64,000 bases of DNA, taken from positions 62,001 through 126,000 of the forward strand of contig JBGAKG010000024.1 in NCBI GenBank assembly GCA_044224495.1, given 5' to 3'. The position numbers were made by a program, and so were the translations under genes. Under the pieces are notes generated by a model, which made no database searches, was not told where the DNA came from, and saw nothing but the letters and a program-made list of their open reading frames with translations. Shown one piece after another: positions 36,728-45,807 of the stretch. The stretch comes from JBGAKG01 sp044224495 (GTDB lineage Bacteria; Myxococcota_A; Polyangia; Polyangiales; Polyangiaceae). Position 1 is the stretch's first letter. The number at the start of each line of letters is the position of its first letter.

Positions 36728-37417
36728 ATGCAGCTCCCGAGCCGCCTCGCCCGCACCACCCTCGGCGACGTCCTGGGCACCGCTCACCGCGCGCGGGCAA
36801 CCGGCGTGGTGGAGCTCCGCGAATCGTCGGGCCGCTGCCATCGCGTGTACTTTGCAAACGGCAAGGTGACGCAGGTCGAGCTCGACGGCGCGTCGACGCC
36901 GCTGCTCTCCATCCTCCGCGAGCAAGGCCACGTCGACGCGGAGACGCCGCGCCGGACGCTGCTCCGCGCGATGACGTCGCGTCGGCTCGTCGGGGAAGTG
37001 CTGGTGAGCGACTTCCACGTCGCGCGCTCGGTCGTCGACGCCGCCCTGCGCCGGCAGATCCTGGAGCGGCTCGCGCGACTCGAGGCGCTCCCGGATGCGC
37101 AGCTCTCGTTCCGCGTGGCGGTTCGTCCGCCGCCGTCGGCGACGAGCGGGCTCGAGGGCACCGAGTTCCTCCGCGGTCGGCGCCGCCACCGCGACCGCGT
37201 GAGCGCGAAGACGCCGGCGCCGGCGCCGGTGGCGCAAGCCTTCCGCCTGCTCGGAGTGGGCCCTGCGGCGACGCGCGACGAGATCCGAGCGGCGTACCGA
37301 GCGCTCGCCAAGACGCTTCATCCGGATCTCCACCCGAACGCGACGGAAGCGGAGAGGTCGCGCTTGGGGCACCGTCTGGCGGAAGTGACGGCAGCGTACC
37401 GTTCGCTCACGGGTTGA
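36728..37417 (+). CDS. DUF4388 (PATAN-like) plus J-domain protein
   Basis: The 229-residue product has an N-terminal region with TLGDVLGTAHRARATGVVEL and RVYFANGKVTQVELDG (about 11-55), the pattern of DUF4388/PATAN domains found in delta-proteobacterial signalling proteins. A helical linker follows, then a C-terminal J domain (about 165-229) with an intact HPD at about 198-200 (LAKTLHPDLHP). It should stimulate a DnaK ATPase. The N-terminal domain probably directs it to a particular partner or site. No dnaK or grpE gene is nearby. Confidence 0.85.
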   Translation: MQLPSRLARTTLGDVLGTAHRARATGVVELRESSGRCHRVYFANGKVTQVELDGASTPLLSILREQGHVDAETPRRTLLRAMTSRRLVGEVLVSDFHVARSVVDAALRRQILERLARLEALPDAQLSFRVAVRPPPSATSGLEGTEFLRGRRRHRDRVSAKTPAPAPVAQAFRLLGVGPAATRDEIRAAYRALAKTLHPDLHPNATEAERSRLGHRLAEVTAAYRSLTG

Positions 37418-37458
37418 GTGCTTGGGGCCTTCCGACGGCCATCGTCGTCGCTCGAGGA

Positions 37459-37491
37459 GGACAAGGACAAGGACAAGGGCAAGGGCAAGGG
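37459..37491 (+). repeat. Hexanucleotide repeat in convergent intergenic region
   Basis: Three copies of GGACAA (37459-37476) run directly into two copies of GGGCAA (37477-37488) in the 96-base gap between two converging genes. The GGGCAA unit recurs four times at the start of gspJ. It may be a slippage product; it has no T-run or stem for termination. Confidence 0.8.
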
Positions 37492-37513
37492 ACGTGTCCC
37501 GACCCGGAGGCGT

Positions 37514-38374
37514 TTAGTGCGTGATCGACAGCTGCGCGAGCTGCAGCTTTCCCTCACCCGCGAAGCGCGAATCCGGAAATCGTCGGATCAACGCGCGCCA
37601 CGTGTTCTTGGCTTCGTTCCACGCCTGGATGTCCATCTGACAGAACGCGAGCATGTAGAGCGCGTCGTCCTGCACCTCTTTGTCCGGTGAGCTCTCGGAG
37701 AGCGCCGTGAGGATCGGGATCGCGTCGCGCGGGCGCGCGAGGTGGCGATACGCCTCCGCCAGACCGAGCCGCACGTTCGGCGCGATGGTCGACGTGTCCT
37801 TGTACCGGAGCGACTCCTCGAACGCAGTGGCCGCTTCCTGCCAGCGTTGGACGTGCGCCTTCTCGAGGCCCTGCAGGTAGCGCTCCGCCGCCAGCTCGTT
37901 CCGCGCACGCTCGACGGCGTCGGCGAACGCCGCTTGCTCCGCCTTGGTGAGCGGCTCGTTCTTGATCGACTCGTACTGCTCGACGAGCTCGACCTTCTTG
38001 CCCTGGCGCACCAGATCGTAGAACGCGGCGGCCTTCTGCTCGGCCCGGGCGCGATCCTCTTCGCGCTTCTCGGCCTCGCGCGCCTCTTTGCGGAGACGCT
38101 CGTTGTCCGCCGCCTTCTGCTCGGTCTCGCCCTTGATCGCGTCCACGCGGGCGTCCCAGGCGAACTTCAGGGCCGTGAAGACCACGAGCACGAAGACGAT
38201 GTACGCGGTCGCGCTGTTCCAGGAGATCCGGCGCTCGTACCCCTGCTGCCGCTTCGCGATCGACTTCACGTCGGCCGAAAGCGCATTCGTCAGGTTGTTC
38301 GTCTTGATGACGAGCCCGCGCGATTCGATGATTTCGCGTTTGATGTCGCGGAGCTCGTCGTCGACTTCCCGCAC
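37514..38374 (-). CDS. Membrane-anchored coiled-coil/TPR protein
   Basis: The 286-residue product starts at a GTG with an ideal GGAGG six bases upstream (38381-38385), which decides the start. Residues 1-50 are helical and charged, one transmembrane helix lies at about 56-74, and a Glu/Lys/Arg coiled coil follows (about 75-130). TPR-like helices fill residues 130-286, with AERYLQGLEKAHVQRWQEAATAFEES and later FCQMDIQAWNEAKNTWRALIRRFPDS, the pattern of YbgF/BamD-type repeats. It may be a scaffold at the inner membrane. It is divergent from efp. Confidence 0.75.
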   Translation of the reverse strand: MREVDDELRDIKREIIESRGLVIKTNNLTNALSADVKSIAKRQQGYERRISWNSATAYIVFVLVVFTALKFAWDARVDAIKGETEQKAADNERLRKEAREAEKREEDRARAEQKAAAFYDLVRQGKKVELVEQYESIKNEPLTKAEQAAFADAVERARNELAAERYLQGLEKAHVQRWQEAATAFEESLRYKDTSTIAPNVRLGLAEAYRHLARPRDAIPILTALSESSPDKEVQDDALYMLAFCQMDIQAWNEAKNTWRALIRRFPDSRFAGEGKLQLAQLSITH

Positions 38375-38469
38375 GGCCTACCTCCCGGGCCCCCTTTAGC
38401 CCACTCTTCCGCCTGAAACCAGGCAGAGCTTGCTCGCCTGCGGGGCGCCGTGGTAGCTCACCGGCCGCC

Positions 38470-39033
38470 ATGGCATCGACTACCGACATCCGCAAAGGCC
38501 TCCGAATCCAGATGGACGGCGTGCCGTTCTACGTCGTCGAGCACCAGTTCGTGAAGCCGGGGAAGGGTCAAGCCTTCACTCGCTGCAAGGTGCGCAACTT
38601 GGTCACGGGCAACGTGATCGAGCGGACCTGGAAGAGCGGCGAATCCGTGGAGCTCGCGGACGTCGAGGATCGCAAGATGTCCTACTCCTGGGAGGAGTCC
38701 GACACCTTCGTCTTCATGGACCCGAACACGGGCGACCAGATCCACGTCGAGAAGCCGAAGGTCGGCGACGACGCGCGCTGGCTCTCCGAGGGGATGGAAG
38801 TCCAGGTCACCCTCTTCAACGGCAACCCGATCGGGATCGACATCCCGCAGACGGTGGTCCTCCAGATCGTGGCGAGCGAACCGGGCGTGAAGGGCGACAC
38901 CGCGAGCGGTGCGACCAAGCCTGCGACGCTGAGCACCGGCGCCACCGTGAACGTGCCGCTCTTCATCAAGGAGGGCGAGTGGGTGAAGGTGGACACGGAG
39001 ACCGGCAGCTACCTCGAGCGCGTGAACAAGTAA
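38470..39033 (+). CDS. efp: Elongation factor P
   Basis: The 187-residue product has all three EF-P domains: a KOW-like N-domain (IRKGLRIQMDGVPFYVVEHQF), the tip loop KPGKGQA with Lys32 at the modified position, and the OB domains ending in GEWVKVDTETGSYLERV. EF-P rescues ribosomes stalled at polyproline. A lysine at the tip is compatible with EpmA-type beta-lysylation or no modification; no modifying enzyme gene is in the window. No clear Shine-Dalgarno precedes the ATG. Confidence 0.97.
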   Translation: MASTTDIRKGLRIQMDGVPFYVVEHQFVKPGKGQAFTRCKVRNLVTGNVIERTWKSGESVELADVEDRKMSYSWEESDTFVFMDPNTGDQIHVEKPKVGDDARWLSEGMEVQVTLFNGNPIGIDIPQTVVLQIVASEPGVKGDTASGATKPATLSTGATVNVPLFIKEGEWVKVDTETGSYLERVNK

Positions 39034-39073
39034 GTCGCGGCGCCCGGGCGTGGCCCGTGCGATACTCGCGCCA

Positions 39074-40354
39074 ATGGCACGGAAGCTCGCCGCGCTCGTG
39101 ACAAAATCCATCGTCGGCGTGGGGATCGCGGTCGTCGTCGCGTGCAGCGGCAAGACGGACTCGACCCCCGTCACGTCGACGCCGCTGCCGTGCCGGGTCG
39201 ACGCCGTCCTCGCCCAGAACTGTCGGACCTGTCACACGGATCCGCCCAAGTTCGCGGCGCCGATGCCGCTCCTGACGTGGGAGCAGGTGCACGCGGGGTC
39301 GAAGAGCGATCCGAACGTCCCCGTCTTCACGAAGATCGGGCAGCGCATCCACGACGACGCGAAGCCGATGCCGCAGGCGCCGAACCCGCGCCTCTCGGCG
39401 GTCGACACCAGCACGATCGACGACTGGATCGCGCAGGGCGCGCCCGCTCGCGCCGACGGCGACAGCTGTACGACGCCGAGCGACGGCGGGACCGACAGTG
39501 GCGACCCCAACGCGTGCACGCCGGACACGAGCCTCACGCCGAAGGCCGCGTGGACGATGCCGCAGAACGCGACCGACGAGTACGTCTGCTACGGCTTCGA
39601 CTACACGCCGAGCGCGAAGCGGCAGGTCATCCGGATGACCCCGCGGGTGCAGAACGACAAAATCGTGCACCACATGCTCCTCTTCCAGTCGGACAGCGCG
39701 ACCAGCTTCGACGGCACGCCGAAGCCGTGCAGCGCGTTCGGCCAGCTCACGTGGAAGCTGATGTACGGCTGGGCGCCGGGTGGCGGCGCGCTCACGCTCC
39801 CGCCCGAGGCGGGGTTCCCGGCCGAAGGCACGACCCACTACATCGTGCAGGTCCACTACAACAACGTGAATCACCTCACGGGTCAGACCGACACGAGCGG
39901 CTTCGATCTCTGTACGACGGACAAGCTCCGCCCGAACGACGCGGACGTGTTCGCGTTCGGAGCGTTCAGCTTCAGCATCCCCGTGAACGCGACGAAGACG
40001 TTGACGTGCAATCACACCGTCACGGGCCTGCTGGACGGTGCGCACGTGATCTCTGCGCTGCCGCACATGCACAAAATCGGGAAGTCGATCTCGACGACCA
40101 TCCCGGCCTCGCAGACGGATCTCGGCACGGTGAAGAACTTCAGCTTCGACGCGCAATCGTGGTTGCCCGTCGAGCACGTCCTCAAGGCGGGTGAGGTCGT
40201 GGAGACGAAGTGCACCTGGGTCAACGACACGGGCGCTCCGGTGAAGTTCGGCGAGAACACGGCCGACGAGATGTGCTTCTCGTTCACCATGTACTACCCG
40301 AAGAAGAACCTCGTCAGCTGGGCGCAGCCCGCCACGGCTTCGAGCTGCAATTGA
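39074..40354 (+). CDS. Lipoprotein: cytochrome c motif fused to copper type II monooxygenase (PHM-like)
   Basis: The 426-residue product has a lipobox VVVAC near residue 24, a haem c motif Cys50-x2-Cys53-His54 (CRTCH) in a cytochrome-like N-domain, and a Cu-monooxygenase fold. The six copper ligands of peptidylglycine-hydroxylating monooxygenases appear in order: His199-His200 (VHHML) and His261 (VHYN) for CuH, His331/His333 (PHMHK) and Met400 (DEMCF) for CuM. Thus both copper sites look intact and the haem could deliver electrons directly. The start is the ATG at 39074; a GTG at 39050 would add eight residues before the signal. The substrate is unknown. Confidence 0.85.
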   Translation: MARKLAALVTKSIVGVGIAVVVACSGKTDSTPVTSTPLPCRVDAVLAQNCRTCHTDPPKFAAPMPLLTWEQVHAGSKSDPNVPVFTKIGQRIHDDAKPMPQAPNPRLSAVDTSTIDDWIAQGAPARADGDSCTTPSDGGTDSGDPNACTPDTSLTPKAAWTMPQNATDEYVCYGFDYTPSAKRQVIRMTPRVQNDKIVHHMLLFQSDSATSFDGTPKPCSAFGQLTWKLMYGWAPGGGALTLPPEAGFPAEGTTHYIVQVHYNNVNHLTGQTDTSGFDLCTTDKLRPNDADVFAFGAFSFSIPVNATKTLTCNHTVTGLLDGAHVISALPHMHKIGKSISTTIPASQTDLGTVKNFSFDAQSWLPVEHVLKAGEVVETKCTWVNDTGAPVKFGENTADEMCFSFTMYYPKKNLVSWAQPATASSCN

Positions 40355-40370
40355 GCACCGACAGGGGCGT

Positions 40371-42158
40371 TTGAGCGAGCTCTACGGAAATACCCAGGGC
40401 CTCTCTCCGTCGGCGACGAAGGCGCTCTTGCGCCTCTACCACCGCAAGGTGCCCGCCAACGAGCTCGCGAACGCAGAGCTCGTGCGCGCGCTCACCGCCG
40501 TCTCGCTCGAGACCGGGCGTCAGGTCGGCGTGCTCGCGCACCGCTCGGGGCAGGTCGACTACGTGATCGTGGGCGACGCGGGGAAGCTGATGCTCCCCGA
40601 CATCGGGCGCCTCCGCGCGGCCGAGGGCCGCTTCCGCGCGCTCCGGCTCGTGCACACCCACGTGCGCGGCGAGCCGCTGGCCGAGGACGATCTCGTCGAC
40701 CTCGTGCGCCTCCGCCTCGATCTCGTCGTCGCGCTGCAGATCGCGCACACCGGCGAGGTGCGGAACGTGATGTACGCCTACAACGTCCCGCAGACGCCGC
40801 CCTACGAGGTCGTGGGTCCACTGCCGCTCGCGCGCGTCGAGCTGGACGCGGCCGCGCTCGTCCGCGATCTCGAGGCCGAGTTCGCGCGGCGCACCCGCGC
40901 GCGCGAGGTCAAGGCGAAGGACGGGCGCGCGATCCTCCTCCACGTCGCGGAGCGCGACCGGGGCGCGGCGGCGGCGGCCGACGAGAGCATGCGCGAGCTC
41001 CGCGAGCTCGCGCGGACGGCAGGCGTCGACGTGGCCGACTCGATCGTCCAGCTGCGGGACGTCATCGACAAGCGGTGGGTGATGGGACGCGGGAAGCTCA
41101 ACGAGATCATCCTGCGCGCGGCCGAGCTCGACGCGGAGACGCTCATCTTCGATCGCAACCTCGCGCCGGCGCAGGCGGCGGCGATCGCGAAGAGCTCGGA
41201 CCTCAAGGTCATCGATCGGTCGCAGCTCATCCTCGACATCTTCGCGCAGCGCGCGGAGAGCGCCGACGGCAAGCTCCAGGTCGAGCTCGCGCAGCTCAAG
41301 TACAACATGCCGCGCCTGCAGCAGAAGGACGACTCGCTGTCGCGCCTGACCGGCGGCATCGGTGGGCGCGGTCCCGGCGAGACCAAGCTCGAGATCGGGC
41401 GTCGCCGTGCGCGCGAGCGCGTGTCGCACCTCGAGGCGCAGCTCCGCAAGCTCGCGAAGCAGCGCCACGAGCGGCGCCGCAAGCGCACGCGCGACGCGAT
41501 CCCGACGGTCGCGATCGTCGGGTACACGAACGCCGGCAAGAGCACGCTCCTCAACACGCTCACGAAGAGCCGGGTTCTCGCCGAGGACAAGCTCTTCGCC
41601 ACGCTCGACACGCGGTCGCGCACGCTGCGCGTCGGGTGGGCGGGCTACGGCGATCGCGAGGTCGTGGTGACCGACACGGTCGGGTTCATCCGCGACCTGC
41701 CGAAGGATCTCTTCGCCGCGTTCCGCGCGACGTTCGAGGAGGCGCAGGACGCCGATCTCCTGCTCGTCGTCGTCGACGCGAGTGACCCCCAACGCGAGGA
41801 GCACTTCGCGACGACGCGGGAGCTCCTCGCGGAGCTCGGGCTCGACGAGCTGCCGCGCATCCTCGTCTACAACAAGGTCGATCTGGTCGATGCGACGGCG
41901 CAGCGCGCGCTCCTCCGGCGCGATCCCGATGCGATCCTCGTGTCGGCCACGGCGCGCGACACGACGCGCGACCTCGTCGCGAAGATCGCCGAGGTGCTCG
42001 CCGAGCGGTGGGAGCTCGCCGCGCGCCCGCCGCCGAGCGCGACCGCGCTCCCGGACGATCCGGAGGACGCATCGACCTCCGAGCAGCGGCCCATCGTCCA
42101 CGCGGACACGCTCGAGTCGATGCTGGATCTCCGCGGAAGTCGCGGAAAACGGGCGTGA
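40371..42158 (+). CDS. hflX: Ribosome-associated GTPase HflX, long form
   Basis: The 595-residue product has the HflX domain with GRGKLNEI, the signature GGIGGRGPGETKLE (about 325-340), a coiled coil and a G domain with P-loop GYTNAGKST (about 383), DTVGF (G3) and NKVD (G4). E. coli HflX has about 426 residues; here about 160 extra residues form an N-terminal domain (VGVLAHRSGQVDYVIVGDAGKL, LRLVHTHVRGEPLAEDDL), and a C-terminal tail follows. HflX splits stalled ribosomes under stress. The TTG start at 40371 has AGGGG upstream. Confidence 0.93.
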   Translation: MSELYGNTQGLSPSATKALLRLYHRKVPANELANAELVRALTAVSLETGRQVGVLAHRSGQVDYVIVGDAGKLMLPDIGRLRAAEGRFRALRLVHTHVRGEPLAEDDLVDLVRLRLDLVVALQIAHTGEVRNVMYAYNVPQTPPYEVVGPLPLARVELDAAALVRDLEAEFARRTRAREVKAKDGRAILLHVAERDRGAAAAADESMRELRELARTAGVDVADSIVQLRDVIDKRWVMGRGKLNEIILRAAELDAETLIFDRNLAPAQAAAIAKSSDLKVIDRSQLILDIFAQRAESADGKLQVELAQLKYNMPRLQQKDDSLSRLTGGIGGRGPGETKLEIGRRRARERVSHLEAQLRKLAKQRHERRRKRTRDAIPTVAIVGYTNAGKSTLLNTLTKSRVLAEDKLFATLDTRSRTLRVGWAGYGDREVVVTDTVGFIRDLPKDLFAAFRATFEEAQDADLLLVVVDASDPQREEHFATTRELLAELGLDELPRILVYNKVDLVDATAQRALLRRDPDAILVSATARDTTRDLVAKIAEVLAERWELAARPPPSATALPDDPEDASTSEQRPIVHADTLESMLDLRGSRGKRA

Positions 42159-42303
42159 GCGCGAAACACTTCTTCACGCAACCGCGCGGGGGCCGTGCGC
42201 ATCTTTTGCGGGCATGGGAACCACTCGAGCCGAGGGCTATGCCGCGCCGGATGCGCGGGCGCGAGGTGCGCGGTCGCGCCGGCCCTCCGAGGTGAACGCA
42301 CGC

Positions 42304-43449
42304 ATGATTGGCCGCATGATCCTGTTTCTGGTCGTCGTCCTCGGACTGACGTTCGCGATCCACTACTTCCTGTGGATCCGTCTGGTCCGCGATCCGGCGC
42401 TCCCGCAGCCGTGGGCGCGGATCCTCACGATCGCGATCTTCGGTCTCGGGGCGCTTCTCCCCATCTCGATGGTCGTGATTCGGACGGCGCCGCGGAGCGT
42501 CGCGACGCCGTTCGCGTGGGTCGCGTACGTCTGGATGGGCGTGATGTTCCTGACGTTCTTCACGCTCGTTCCGCTCGAGGTCGCTCGCTTCGCGGGCCAT
42601 CGCGTCGTCGGGGTGGACCCCGAGCGCAGGTTGGCGCTCGCGCGGATCCTCGCCGGGCTCGGTGGGGCGGCCGGGTTGGTCCTCGGAGCGGGCGGGATGG
42701 TGTCGGCGCTGCGCAAGGTCGCGGTCGAGCCGGTGAAGGTGTTCCTGAGCAAGCTCCCGACCGGGAAGAGCTACAAAATCGTCCAGATCTCGGACGTCCA
42801 CGTCGGCCCGACGATCGGCAAGGAGTTCCTCGAGTCGGTCGTCGCGACGATCAACGCGGAGGACGCGGACGTCGTCGCCATCACGGGTGACTTGGTCGAT
42901 GGCTCGGTCGCGCAGCTCGGCTCGCTCGTCGAGCCGCTCCGCGACATCAAGGCGAAGCACGGCGTGTTCTTCGTGACCGGCAACCACGAGTACTACTCCG
43001 GTGCGGACGAGTGGATTGCGTACCTGAAGACGCTCGGGGTCCGCGTGCTCCGCAACGAGCGCGTGCCGATCGATGGCGAGGAAGGGTTCGACCTCGCCGG
43101 CGTCGACGACACGAGCTCGAAGAGCTGGCCGGGTCACGGCCAGGACGTGGCGAAGGCGATCGCCGGTCGCGATCCCGCGCGCGCGGTCGTGCTGCTCGCG
43201 CATCAGCCGAAGGCGATCGGGGACGCGGTGAAGCACGAGGTCGATCTCCAGCTCTCCGGCCACACGCACGGCGGCCAGATCTGGCCGTGGGGTTACGCGG
43301 TGCGGCTCGATCAGCGGCACGTGGCGGGGCTCGCGCGCGAGGGCGAGACGCAGATCTACGTGAGCCGCGGGACGGGCTACTGGGGCCCGCCGATTCGCGT
43401 CGGCGCGCCGGCCGAGATCACCCGCATCGAAATCGTCGGCGCTGGCTGA
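42304..43449 (+). CDS. Membrane-anchored metallophosphoesterase (YkuE/YaeI-like)
   Basis: The 381-residue product has four hydrophobic helices in the first ~135 residues and then a calcineurin-like phosphoesterase domain with all metal motifs: DVHVGPTIG (D-x-H), GDLVDG, GNHEYY and SGHTHGGQ. Family members hydrolyse phosphodiesters, for instance in lipid A or UDP-sugar precursors (LpxH/LpxG relatives), but the substrate here is uncertain. GAGGTGA lies 9 bases before the ATG at 42304 and favours it over a GTG at 42292. Confidence 0.88.
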   Translation: MIGRMILFLVVVLGLTFAIHYFLWIRLVRDPALPQPWARILTIAIFGLGALLPISMVVIRTAPRSVATPFAWVAYVWMGVMFLTFFTLVPLEVARFAGHRVVGVDPERRLALARILAGLGGAAGLVLGAGGMVSALRKVAVEPVKVFLSKLPTGKSYKIVQISDVHVGPTIGKEFLESVVATINAEDADVVAITGDLVDGSVAQLGSLVEPLRDIKAKHGVFFVTGNHEYYSGADEWIAYLKTLGVRVLRNERVPIDGEEGFDLAGVDDTSSKSWPGHGQDVAKAIAGRDPARAVVLLAHQPKAIGDAVKHEVDLQLSGHTHGGQIWPWGYAVRLDQRHVAGLAREGETQIYVSRGTGYWGPPIRVGAPAEITRIEIVGAG

Positions 43450-43585
43450 AATCGCGAGTGGGAGCGTGCCCCCGGGCGCTGGGGGCGCGGCCCCTCCGCG
43501 CGGCGCGATCGCGCAGCGTGAGCCCGCGAAATCCGGCTCTCGACCACGCGGTCTGGGTCGTGCATGCTCCGAGGTGGAGGTCCCG

Positions 43586-44068
43586 ATGCGCAACCATTCC
43601 ACGCTCGCCGTGTTCGTAGTCGGGGGGGTCTTGGTCCTTGCTTGCAGCAGCGGAGGCACCGATTCGTCGGGGACGACGCCCGGTCCGGGTGACGGGACGG
43701 TCGAGCAGGCGTGCGTCGACAAAATCAACGCGCTCCGCGCGACGCAGAACCTTCCCCCGCTCGCGCGGTGGACGGACCAGGAACAGTGCAGCGACGGCGA
43801 GGCGAAGAGCGACTCCGAGAGCGGCAAGGCGCACGGCGCGTTCGGCGCTTGCACCGAGATGGCTCAGAACGAGTGCCCGGGTTGGCCGGGTCCGGCGTCG
43901 GACATGATCGGGAAGTGCCTCGACATGATGTGGGCGGAGGGGCCGGGGGCCGATTTCTCGACTCACGGGCACTACATCAACATGACGAGCACGAAGTACA
44001 CGAAGGTGGCGTGCGGCTTCTACACGACGTCCAAGGGCTCGATCTGGAGCGTGCAGAACTTCCGCTGA
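43586..44068 (+). CDS. CAP/SCP-domain lipoprotein
   Basis: The 160-residue product has a lipobox VLAC near residue 20 after GAGG-type Shine-Dalgarno sequences. It carries a compact CAP (SCP/TAPS) domain: VDKINALRATQNLPPLARW, then HGAFG and CTEMAQNECPG, and HGHYINMTSTKYTKVACGFY. The last segment is the conserved HYxNM(x)xxxxxxGCG-like motif. Cysteines near EQCSD, GACTE, NECPG, GKCLD and VACGF could form disulphides. CAP proteins of bacteria are secreted with various proposed roles. Confidence 0.88.
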   Translation: MRNHSTLAVFVVGGVLVLACSSGGTDSSGTTPGPGDGTVEQACVDKINALRATQNLPPLARWTDQEQCSDGEAKSDSESGKAHGAFGACTEMAQNECPGWPGPASDMIGKCLDMMWAEGPGADFSTHGHYINMTSTKYTKVACGFYTTSKGSIWSVQNFR

Positions 44069-44120
44069 GCGCCTCTGGGCGCCGCTCCCTTCGGCTCGCG
44101 CTGTGCTATCGCATGGGCCC

Positions 44121-45773
44121 ATGAGAACCATTCGCGCGCCGCGTGGCCCCGAGCTCCGTTGCAAGGGTTGGGTCCAGGAAGCCGTCTATCGGATGCTCCA
44201 CAACAACCTCGATCCCGAGGTCGCGGAGCGCCCCGAGGATCTCGTGGTCTACGGCGGCACCGGCAAGGCAGCGCGCTCGTGGGAAGCCTTCGACGTCATC
44301 GCGAAGGAGCTCGAGTCGCTCGGCGCGGACGAGACGTTGCTCGTCCAGTCCGGCAAGGCGGTCGGGCGGTTCCGCACGCACGAGGACGCGCCGCGCGTGC
44401 TCATCGCGAACTCGAACCTGGTCCCCAAGTGGGCCACGTGGGACGAGTTCCGGCGGCTCGAAGGGCTCGGCCTGACGATGTACGGCCAGATGACGGCCGG
44501 TTCGTGGATCTACATCGGCACGCAGGGGATCCTGCAGGGCACGTACGAGACGTTCGTGGCGGCGCGGAAGGCGTACGCGAAGCGGACCGCGAAGCAGGGG
44601 CCGTTCTGGGTGCTGACGGCGGGGCTGGGTGGGATGGGCGGTGCGCAGCCGCTCGCCGCGACGATGGCAGGGATGTCGTGCCTCGCGATCGAGGTGGATC
44701 CGTCGCGGATCCAGAAGCGGCTCGACACGAAGTACGTCGACGTTCGGATCGACGATCTCGACGAAGCGCTGGAGCGAATCGAGCGCGCGAAGAAGGAGAA
44801 CGCGCCGATCAGCATCGGGCTGTGCGCGAACGCGGGCGAGATCTACCCGGAGCTCCTGAAGCGCGGCGTGATCCCGGACCTCGTGACGGAGCAGACGAGC
44901 GCGCACGATCCGCTGAACGGGTACATCCCGATCGGGCTGTCGTTGGCCGAGGCGGAGGAGCTCCGCAAGGAGGACCCCGACGGGTACGTCGAGCGCGCGA
45001 AGGGCGGGATGTACGAAGAGGTCGACGCGATGATCGGCTTCCAGAAGAAGGGCGCCGAGGTCTTCGACTACGGCAACAACATCCGCGCGGGCGCGGTCGA
45101 CGCGGGGCTGAAGAACGCGTTCGACGTGAAGGGGTTCGTGCCGCTCTACCTGCGGCCGCTCTTCTGCGAAGGGAAGGGGCCGTTCCGTTGGGTGGCGCTC
45201 TCGGGTGATCCGGCGGACATCGCGGAGACGGACAAGACGGTCCTGGAGGTCGTGTCCCACGACGCCGATCTGAAGCGCTGGATCGAGCTCGCGGCCGAGC
45301 GCGTGAAGTTCCAGGGGCTCCCGGCGCGCATCTGCTGGCTGGGCTACGGCGATCGCGCGAAGGTCGGGCTCGCGTTCAACGAGCTCGTTCGTACCAAAAA
45401 GGTAAAGGCGCCGATCGTGATCGGGCGCGATCACCTCGACTGTGGCTCGGTGGCGTCGCCGAACCGCGAGACCGAGGCGATGAGGGACGGCTCCGACGCG
45501 ATCGCGGACTGGGCCATCCTGAACGCGCTGGTGAACACGGCGGCGGGGGCGAGCTGGGTGAGCTTCCATCACGGGGGCGGCGTGGGCATCGGCAGCTCGC
45601 TCCACGCGGGCATGGTCGTCGTGGCGGATGGGACGGACGCGGCGGCGCGGCGGCTCGAGCGCGTGCTCACGAGCGATCCGGGGATGGGCGTGATCCGGCA
45701 CGCGGATGCGGGGTACGAGGAAGCCATCGCGTGCGCGAAGGAGCGCGGGGTCCACGTGCCGCACGCGCGCTGA
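44121..45773 (+). CDS. hutU: Urocanate hydratase
   Basis: The 550-residue product matches HutU over its length: GGTGKAARSWEAF, TYGxMTAGSWIYIGTQGILQG, TAGLGGMGGAQPLAATMAG for NAD+, the Cys of LPARICWLGYG (about 405, matching the active-site Cys410 of the Pseudomonas enzyme), and VIGRDHLDCGSVASPNRE. It turns urocanate into imidazolone propionate in histidine breakdown. No hutH, hutI or hutG neighbour is present, so the pathway genes are dispersed here. The ATG at 44121 is preferred over a GTG at 44103. Confidence 0.96.
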   Translation: MRTIRAPRGPELRCKGWVQEAVYRMLHNNLDPEVAERPEDLVVYGGTGKAARSWEAFDVIAKELESLGADETLLVQSGKAVGRFRTHEDAPRVLIANSNLVPKWATWDEFRRLEGLGLTMYGQMTAGSWIYIGTQGILQGTYETFVAARKAYAKRTAKQGPFWVLTAGLGGMGGAQPLAATMAGMSCLAIEVDPSRIQKRLDTKYVDVRIDDLDEALERIERAKKENAPISIGLCANAGEIYPELLKRGVIPDLVTEQTSAHDPLNGYIPIGLSLAEAEELRKEDPDGYVERAKGGMYEEVDAMIGFQKKGAEVFDYGNNIRAGAVDAGLKNAFDVKGFVPLYLRPLFCEGKGPFRWVALSGDPADIAETDKTVLEVVSHDADLKRWIELAAERVKFQGLPARICWLGYGDRAKVGLAFNELVRTKKVKAPIVIGRDHLDCGSVASPNRETEAMRDGSDAIADWAILNALVNTAAGASWVSFHHGGGVGIGSSLHAGMVVVADGTDAAARRLERVLTSDPGMGVIRHADAGYEEAIACAKERGVHVPHAR

Positions 45774-45807
45774 CGCGCTGGCCCGGGCTCTGCTAACGTC
45801 ACGCGCC

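Noticed and set aside
37459..37491. Rho-independent terminator between the converging genes
   Set aside because: There is no stem-loop followed by a T-run, only purine-rich hexamers. No convincing rho-independent terminator was found anywhere in the window.
43465..43490. Hairpin GCCCCC-GGGCGCT-GGGGGC after the phosphoesterase gene as terminator
   Set aside because: The stem is only 6 bp in very GC-rich sequence and is not followed by T residues; such stems are common by chance here.
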